Positions 7,516-11,884 of a DNA stretch of 11,884 nucleotides are shown piece after piece. Positions within the stretch are counted from its first letter, which is position 1, and each line of letters opens with the position of its first letter. Under the pieces are notes generated by a model. That model had not been told where the DNA came from. It saw only the letters and a program-made list of their open reading frames with translations, and did not search any database. The translations under genes were made by a program, and so were the position numbers. This stretch comes from Pseudomonadota bacterium (GTDB taxonomy: Bacteria; Pseudomonadota; Gammaproteobacteria; Pseudomonadales; Azotimanducaceae), in NCBI GenBank assembly GCA_027622495.1, contig JAQBYL010000087.1, forward strand, positions 1-11,884, read 5' to 3'.

Positions 7516-7609
7516 AGAGGGCAGCGTGCGGGGTGTTGGGTATACGGTCAAGGCTGACGGGTCGTTTATGGCGGTTTGTTTACCCGCCAAGCCCGGTTAA
7601 GCTCGCCAT
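7516..7609. promoter_or_regulatory. Divergent gap between waaA and the FAD oxidoreductase gene
   Basis: Both neighbours start outward from this 94-bp gap, so it should contain two promoters. On the minus strand TATACC (7545-7540) could be a -10 for waaA, with no convincing -35. An imperfect inverted repeat, GGCGG (7570-7574) and CCGCC (7584-7588) around a T-rich centre, is a possible protein-binding site. I see no good plus-strand promoter match. Confidence 0.3.
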
Positions 7610-8776
7610 GTGGATTCGCCAGGCAAACCGATTTTTGAGCTCGATGCGGTCATCGTCGGCGGCGGCATCGCCGGTCTCTGGGCTTTGAACCAGCTGGTTC
7701 AGGCCGGTTATAACGCAGTGCTTTTGGAAGCCACGCAACTCGGCGCAGCACAGACACTCGCCTCCCAGGGGATGATCCACGGTGGTCTCAAGTACGCCCT
7801 GGCCGGGACTTTGAATCGCGCGTCCGACGCAATCGCTGCCATGCCCGGTCGGTGGCGGGAAGCCCTTAAGGGGATCGGTCCTGTGGACCTGACCGGCCTT
7901 AAGAGCGCGTCTGACGACTATTACCTATACGCATCTTCCAGTGCGCTGGGTCGACTGACAGGGTTCTTCGCCAGTCGCGCGTTGCGCGGACGCATCGATC
8001 GGGTCAGGTCAGCTGATTACCCGGAAGTTCTCAGGCACGAGCAATTCAAAGGCGTTGTGTACCGCCTGAACGACTTTGTGGTGGACGTCCCCCTGCTGTT
8101 GAATCGGTTAAGTGCACCGCTGATCGATCGGATCGGGCATTTTGAGGTTGCGCCGGCAAACTTGAGCATGCGGGCCAACCAGGCGCGCATCGATCTGGGT
8201 CACTGCGTGCTCAACACAAATCACCTGATCCTGTGCGCCGGCTGTGGCAATGAAAGGCTGATCGAGCACCTGGGTCTGCCGGTGGCAAGCCAGCGCCGCG
8301 CCTTGCACCAGGTGGTGGTGCGGCATGCGCAGCTCAAGGCCTTCTACGCACACTGCATTGTCGGTTCTACTCAGGCTGAACCACGAATCACTTTCACCAG
8401 TGTAGAAACAGCACAGGGCTGGGTCTGGTACCTGGGTGGGCAGATCGCAACCAGCGGTGTCGATCGAAGTGTCGATGAGCAGGTTGCATTCGCGCGTCGG
8501 GAACTCTTTCAGTGTGTGCCCTGGATCGACTGGAACCACGCCGAGATCACTACGTTTCGCATCGATCGCAGCGAACCGAAACAGCAGGGCCTGCTCAAAC
8601 CGGACGAAGCCTTCGCCACCCGCTCTGGACCGGTACTGGTTGCCTGGCCAACCAAACTGACTCTGGCGCCTGACCTGGGCGATCGAGTTCTAACGCTCAT
8701 GGATGCGCCACAGGCACCCCCTGACCTGCCCACCCTTTGCCCCCCTGAGATCGGTCGCTACCCCTGGTTGCCATGA
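7610..8776 (+). CDS. FAD-dependent oxidoreductase of the DAO/GlpD-like superfamily, substrate unknown
   Basis: This 388-residue protein is predicted to oxidise a small metabolite with bound FAD. The N-terminus has a Rossmann dinucleotide motif, AVIVGGGIAGLWAL (about 13-26), and the acidic end of the second beta strand (Glu40) for the ADP ribose. ASQGMIHGGLKY at 51-62 resembles the IHGGLRY segment that contacts FAD in glycerol-3-phosphate dehydrogenase and related oxidases. LILCAGCGNERL (207-218) is the usual second FAD-binding strand. No signal peptide or membrane helix is visible, so it should act in the cytoplasm. The start is the GTG at 7610; a stop lies four codons upstream in frame, and the ATG at 7608 is out of frame. 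It is coupled to the next gene by ATGA. I recall a similar FAD-enzyme/aldo-keto-reductase pair near rfaE in Pseudomonas, but cannot verify it here. It is not GlpD: that enzyme is longer, about 500 residues. Confidence 0.82.
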   Translation: MDSPGKPIFELDAVIVGGGIAGLWALNQLVQAGYNAVLLEATQLGAAQTLASQGMIHGGLKYALAGTLNRASDAIAAMPGRWREALKGIGPVDLTGLKSASDDYYLYASSSALGRLTGFFASRALRGRIDRVRSADYPEVLRHEQFKGVVYRLNDFVVDVPLLLNRLSAPLIDRIGHFEVAPANLSMRANQARIDLGHCVLNTNHLILCAGCGNERLIEHLGLPVASQRRALHQVVVRHAQLKAFYAHCIVGSTQAEPRITFTSVETAQGWVWYLGGQIATSGVDRSVDEQVAFARRELFQCVPWIDWNHAEITTFRIDRSEPKQQGLLKPDEAFATRSGPVLVAWPTKLTLAPDLGDRVLTLMDAPQAPPDLPTLCPPEIGRYPWLP

Positions 8777-9543
8777 TCGAGCAACGCACACTCGGCGCAA
8801 GCGGCATCAGCGTGTCGATACTCGGTCTCGGGACTGTGAAACTCGGACGTGCAGTGGGCGTGCGATACCCGACGGATTTTGTGATTCCGGATGATGCAGC
8901 GGTTCGAACGTTGCTGACCCGATGCCGCGACACCGGAATCAATCTGATTGATACAGCACCCGCTTACGGCAATTCAGAGGCGCGCCTGGGTGAGTTGTTG
9001 TACGCAGACGCCAGACGCGAAGACTGGGTGATCATCACCAAGACCGGTGAAGAGTTCGACGGTGCGGTGTCGCGCTACGATTTTTCTCCCGAGCACACGC
9101 AATACAGTGTACGGCGCTCGCTCAAACGTCTGAACACCGACTATCTCGACGTTGTGCTGATTCATTCCAACGGCGATGACACCCATATACTGGAAAGAAT
9201 GGGCACACTGGATGCGCTCGCTGCCCTCAAAGCACAAGGCCTGATCCGGGCCATCGGCATCTCGCATAAAACCGTTGAAGGCGGCAGCCTGGCCGTTGAC
9301 AAGGGAGCCGACGCAATCATGACCGAACTCAATCGGGCAGAACGGCGGCAACTTCCCGTGATTGCGCGTGCAGTTGCGCAGGGTTGCGGCGTGCTGATCA
9401 AGAAAGCCCTCGTCAGCGGACAGGGATCACCCGAAGACCTGAAAGAGGTGGTGAACGAACCCGGTGTGACCAGTGTCGTGGTGGGCACAATCAATCCTGC
9501 GCACCTCGACGAAAATGTGCGCCTGATTCAGTCAGCCGATTGA
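8773..9543 (+). CDS. Compact aldo/keto reductase, substrate unknown
   Basis: This is a predicted cytoplasmic NADPH-dependent carbonyl reductase (or alcohol dehydrogenase) with a TIM-barrel fold. The AKR tetrad is intact: Asp60 and Tyr65 in DTAPAYG, Lys90 in ITKTG, and His131 in VLIHS. The C-terminal cofactor strands are also present: GVLIKKAL (206-213) and VVVGTINPAHLDENV (235-249). At 256 residues it is shorter than the common 300-340, but the barrel looks complete, so this is a small subfamily rather than a truncation. The ATG at 8773 overlaps the TGA of the FAD oxidoreductase (ATGA), indicating translational coupling and a shared pathway. Its end overlaps hldE by 16 bp in the opposite direction. 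No substrate can be named. A shared substrate cycle with the upstream oxidase is an inference from coupling alone. Confidence 0.88.
   Translation: MIEQRTLGASGISVSILGLGTVKLGRAVGVRYPTDFVIPDDAAVRTLLTRCRDTGINLIDTAPAYGNSEARLGELLYADARREDWVIITKTGEEFDGAVSRYDFSPEHTQYSVRRSLKRLNTDYLDVVLIHSNGDDTHILERMGTLDALAALKAQGLIRAIGISHKTVEGGSLAVDKGADAIMTELNRAERRQLPVIARAVAQGCGVLIKKALVSGQGSPEDLKEVVNEPGVTSVVVGTINPAHLDENVRLIQSAD
9499..9522. repeat. Hairpin-capable inverted repeat near the end of the aldo/keto reductase gene
   Basis: GCGCAC (9499-9504) and GTGCGC (9517-9522) are exact reverse complements around a 12-base loop, just before the convergent overlap with hldE. On the minus strand this lies immediately after the hldE stop, but no run of T follows on either strand. 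It may slow or protect transcript ends rather than act as a classic terminator. It could also be chance within coding sequence. Confidence 0.3.
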
Positions 9544-10988
9544 TTGCGGACTTTTTCGACGATCGCCGTTGTGGAGCAATCCTCGACCAGGCCCAGAACA
9601 GCTACCTCACCCCCATAGGCCCGGACCATATCTGCACCAACAACGGCATCAGACGAATAGTCACCGCCTTTCACCAGAACATCGGGCTTGATCAGACCGA
9701 GCAGATTTTCCGGTGTGTCTTCCGCAAAACCCACAACCCAGTCGACGGATGACAAGCCGGCCAACACGCGGGCGCGGCGTTCAAGGGAATTGACCGGTCG
9801 TCCTCGGCCCTTCAGACGGGTGACCGATGCATCGTCGTTGATCGCGACAACAAGGCGTTCACCCAGAGCACGGGCTTCTTCGAGATAGGCTACGTGACCG
9901 GCATGCAGAATATCAAAGCAACCATTGGTAAAGACGATCTTGTCGCCGGCAAGCCTTGCAGACTCAACACTTTCGATGAGGTGGGTGAGCGATACAACCC
10001 CTCTATCGGTATGGCCAGCGCGCCTGACCGCAACGGCGAGTTCCGGGCCGCTGACCGTTGCAGTGCCGAGCTTGGCAACCACCAGAGAACTGGCAATGTT
10101 GGCAAGCTTTGCACAGTCGTGGACGTCCCAGCCCAGGCTTGCGGTAATCGCAAGGGTTGCAGCGGCAGTGTCGCCAGCACCCGTGACATCGAATACATCC
10201 ACCGGTCGACCGGGCACGTGGTGATGTGTGGCGTCTGCGAGAATGACCGTCATGCCATCACCACCCTGGGTGACCACCAGGGCATCGATGTTGTGTTCGA
10301 CACACAGCGCATGACCTTTGTCGACCATGTCCTGCTCACTCGTTGATGCACCCTCACTCGCTTCGAACTCGATCTGGTTTGGTTTGACGATGCTTGCACC
10401 TGCATACACAGACAGCGGTTTGAGCTTGGGGTCAACCACAACGGCAACACCCGCGTTCCGCGCAACGGCGATCAGGCTCGCCGGGTCGCTGATCGTGCCT
10501 TTGTCGTAGTCTTCGATGACCACTGAGTTGGCTCGTTGGATATGCTCGGCAACTTTGGCGAGCAGCGCCTGCATTGCGTTATGCAGCTCTGGCGCTTTCA
10601 GGGGTTTTTCGAAATCGGTTCGCAACAGCTGTTGGCGCTGACTGATCACGCGAAGCTTCACGATGCTCGGCCAGTCGGGCTGAACCACAAAATCGCACTC
10701 GACACCGGCCGCGTCGAGCGTTGAACGCAGACTTTCAGCAGCCTCGTCATTTCCGACCAGACCGATCAGTGTGCACCTGGCCCCCAGGCTGACTATGTTC
10801 AGGGCAACGTTGGCTGCACCACCGGGGCGATCCTCAACCCGATCCACATTCACCACCGGCACCGGTGCTTCCTGCGAAACCCTTGCGGCAGTTCCGTACC
10901 AGTAGCGATCGAGCATGACATCACCCACCACCAGAATACGGGTGTTTTTCAGCGATGGCAGGATCAGGTCAGACAATGTCAACTTCAC
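9528..10988 (-). CDS. hldE: Bifunctional heptose-7-phosphate kinase / heptose-1-phosphate adenylyltransferase (HldE)
   Basis: This cytoplasmic enzyme makes ADP-heptose for the LPS inner core. It phosphorylates D-glycero-beta-D-manno-heptose 7-phosphate at C1 and, after GmhB removes the 7-phosphate, adenylylates the product. From the GTG at 10988 it has 486 residues (E. coli 477). The N-terminal ribokinase-like domain (about 1-325) has VVGDVMLDRYWYG, RPGGAANVALN (54-64) and DVTGAGDT with catalytic Asp273. The C-terminal nucleotidyltransferase domain (about 345-486) has TNGCFDILHAGH (354-365), KGGDY (440-444) and CSTT (471-474). An open frame reaches a start at 11069, but this would add 27 Cys/Trp/Arg-containing residues before VKLTLSDL and run into lpxL, so it is rejected; a GTG at 10994 is equally possible. 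It converges with the aldo/keto reductase gene and overlaps it by 16 bp. Confidence 0.96.
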   Translation of the reverse strand: MKLTLSDLILPSLKNTRILVVGDVMLDRYWYGTAARVSQEAPVPVVNVDRVEDRPGGAANVALNIVSLGARCTLIGLVGNDEAAESLRSTLDAAGVECDFVVQPDWPSIVKLRVISQRQQLLRTDFEKPLKAPELHNAMQALLAKVAEHIQRANSVVIEDYDKGTISDPASLIAVARNAGVAVVVDPKLKPLSVYAGASIVKPNQIEFEASEGASTSEQDMVDKGHALCVEHNIDALVVTQGGDGMTVILADATHHHVPGRPVDVFDVTGAGDTAAATLAITASLGWDVHDCAKLANIASSLVVAKLGTATVSGPELAVAVRRAGHTDRGVVSLTHLIESVESARLAGDKIVFTNGCFDILHAGHVAYLEEARALGERLVVAINDDASVTRLKGRGRPVNSLERRARVLAGLSSVDWVVGFAEDTPENLLGLIKPDVLVKGGDYSSDAVVGADMVRAYGGEVAVLGLVEDCSTTAIVEKVRNQSAD

Positions 10989-11044
10989 GCTCACGAAGCG
11001 CTGGCGATGGTAACACAGGGCTACGCTGCTAGAATCCACACCCC
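10989..11044. promoter_or_regulatory. Short divergent region with extended -10 promoter for lpxL
   Basis: Only 56 bp separate the hldE and lpxL starts. On the plus strand TGC-TAGAAT (11027-11035) is a strong extended -10 match (5 of 6 to TATAAT, plus TG), with no good -35. Transcription would then start near 11042, about three bases before the lpxL ATG at 11045. No ribosome-binding site lies before that ATG. For hldE, TACCAT on the minus strand (11014-11009) is a weak -10 candidate. Confidence 0.45.
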
Positions 11045-11884
11045 ATGTCCAAACGCAAACCCCGCACACCGATCACTTCGCCCCTGGTCTGGCCGATCTG
11101 GGCATTCGTTGGACTTTGCTGGTTGATCGCGCGCCTGCCGATGCCGGTGGTGTTTGCTATCGGCAGCACCCTGGGCCGGGTGATCTTCTTCTTTGCACCG
11201 AGCCGGCGGCAAATCACGCGAACCAACCTGCGTCTGTGCTTCCCTGAACTTTCTTCCGAAGAGCGCGAAACAATGCTGCGCGAGGTCTTTATCGAAATCG
11301 GGATCGGTGCGGTAGAAACCATGGTGCCCTGGTTGAATCCGGCGAAAGATATCCGCGACCGCTTTGACATCGAAGGTCTGCATCATCTGCGCGATGCCGA
11401 AGCACAGGGCAGGGGGGTGCTCCTCCTCGGGGGTCACTTTGCCTGCATGGATGTCATCAGTCCGGTTCTGGGTGATCTTAAGACCGTGGATGTCATGTAT
11501 CGCGAAAACCGTAATCCAGTGTGGGAGTGGTTGCAGGTCAATGGTCGTAAACATTATTTCGACGGCGTGATTGAACGTGACGACACCCGCCAGACCCTGA
11601 AGCGGTTGCGCGCTGGTCGCACGCTCTGGTACGCACCAGACCAGGACTACGGCGCCAGACATTCCGTGTTCGCGCCTTTCTTTGGTATCCGTGCTGCGTC
11701 TATTACCGCGACCTCACGTCTCGCGCGTTTTAACAAATCCCCGGTGTTGATGCTGGTTCCGAGGCGGGACCGTGCTGCAGGACGCTGGTGTCTGCACTTT
11801 TCGCCGGTTCTGGAAGGCTTTCCTGGCGATGACGAAATGGCCAACGCAACGCGGGTCAATCAGTTGATCGAAGCCGCCATCCGC
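11045..11884 (+). CDS. lpxL: Late lipid A acyltransferase, LpxL/HtrB type, partial: C-terminus beyond right edge
   Basis: This inner-membrane acyltransferase transfers a secondary acyl chain (usually laurate in LpxL enzymes) from acyl-ACP to Kdo2-lipid IVA, downstream of WaaA. I translated it by hand from the ATG at 11045; 280 codons remain open to the edge of about 300-310 expected. It has an N-terminal hydrophobic anchor (about 15-50), NLRLCFPELS (61-70) and the HX4D catalytic pair His131/Asp136 in GGHFACMDV. YRENRNPVWEWLQ (152-164), WYAPDQDYGARHSVFAPFFG (195-214) and VPRRD follow. The APD-x-DYG stretch favours LpxL over LpxM, though the two are close paralogues and the acyl chain cannot be read from sequence. 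It is divergent from hldE and placed among LPS genes. The last 25 or so residues are missing because the window ends. Confidence 0.92.
   Translation, partial: MSKRKPRTPITSPLVWPIWAFVGLCWLIARLPMPVVFAIGSTLGRVIFFFAPSRRQITRTNLRLCFPELSSEERETMLREVFIEIGIGAVETMVPWLNPAKDIRDRFDIEGLHHLRDAEAQGRGVLLLGGHFACMDVISPVLGDLKTVDVMYRENRNPVWEWLQVNGRKHYFDGVIERDDTRQTLKRLRAGRTLWYAPDQDYGARHSVFAPFFGIRAASITATSRLARFNKSPVLMLVPRRDRAAGRWCLHFSPVLEGFPGDDEMANATRVNQLIEAAIR

Noticed and set aside
7516..7590. N-terminal extension of WaaA from a TTG at 7590
   Set aside because: It would place 25 polar residues before the membrane anchor; the ATG at 7515 gives the family's usual length.
7608..7612. ATG at 7608 as start of the FAD oxidoreductase
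   Set aside because: It is out of frame with the flavoprotein; the in-frame start is the overlapping GTG at 7610.
9544..9560. T-run at 9552-9556 as a terminator for the FAD/aldo-keto reductase operon
   Set aside because: The preceding stem is only about five bulged base pairs, too weak to call.
10989..11069. N-terminal extension of HldE to 11069
   Set aside because: The extra residues do not match the family, would overlap the lpxL start and would cover the divergent promoter region.
11021..11662. 213-codon open frame on the minus strand
   Set aside because: Antisense to lpxL, whose catalytic HX4D and other motifs lie in this stretch; the minus-strand product looks low in family-like features.
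1..11884. Mobile elements, CRISPR arrays, tRNA or rRNA genes
   Set aside because: No direct-repeat arrays, transposase or integrase motifs, tRNA-like folds or rRNA sequence were seen; coding density and style are uniform.

Overview
The window is ordinary, gene-dense chromosomal DNA of a Gram-negative bacterium, most likely a gammaproteobacterium. The protein sequences closely resemble those of E. coli and Pseudomonas. The block yqiB-cpdA-parE on one strand with tolC diverging from it is the arrangement known from E. coli, here with parC directly after parE. Base composition looks moderately GC-rich and uniform. I see no insertion sequence, phage gene, tRNA, rRNA or CRISPR array, and no gap without a gene longer than about 115 bases.

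Layout, left to right. Positions 1-4703 (minus strand, read right to left) hold yqiB, cpdA, parE and parC. This looks like one operon encoding a DUF1249 protein, a cAMP-phosphodiesterase-type enzyme and both subunits of DNA topoisomerase IV; parC runs off the left edge. A 140-bp divergent control region (113 bp if the far yqiB start is used) with a perfect 10-bp inverted repeat leads into tolC (plus, 4843-6270). tolC converges on and overlaps waaA (minus, 6235-7515), the Kdo transferase of lipid A-core synthesis. A second divergent gap leads to two translationally coupled genes (plus, 7610-9543), an FAD-dependent oxidoreductase and a compact aldo/keto reductase, both of unknown substrate. These converge on and overlap hldE (minus, 9528-10988), the bifunctional ADP-heptose synthesis enzyme. 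A short divergent gap leads to a late lipid A acyltransferase of the LpxL/HtrB type (plus, from 11045), cut by the right edge.

The right two thirds is therefore an envelope cluster: an outer-membrane efflux channel, Kdo transfer to lipid IVA, heptose precursor synthesis and late acylation of Kdo2-lipid A. The unassigned redox pair sits inside it. Strand alternates gene by gene, with divergent starts sharing short control regions and convergent ends overlapping. A likely tolC terminator lies inside the waaA coding sequence.

I found no strong case for a wholly new system. The best leads are the redox pair, the inverted repeat that covers the tolC start codon, the embedded terminator, and an apparently leaderless lpxL.
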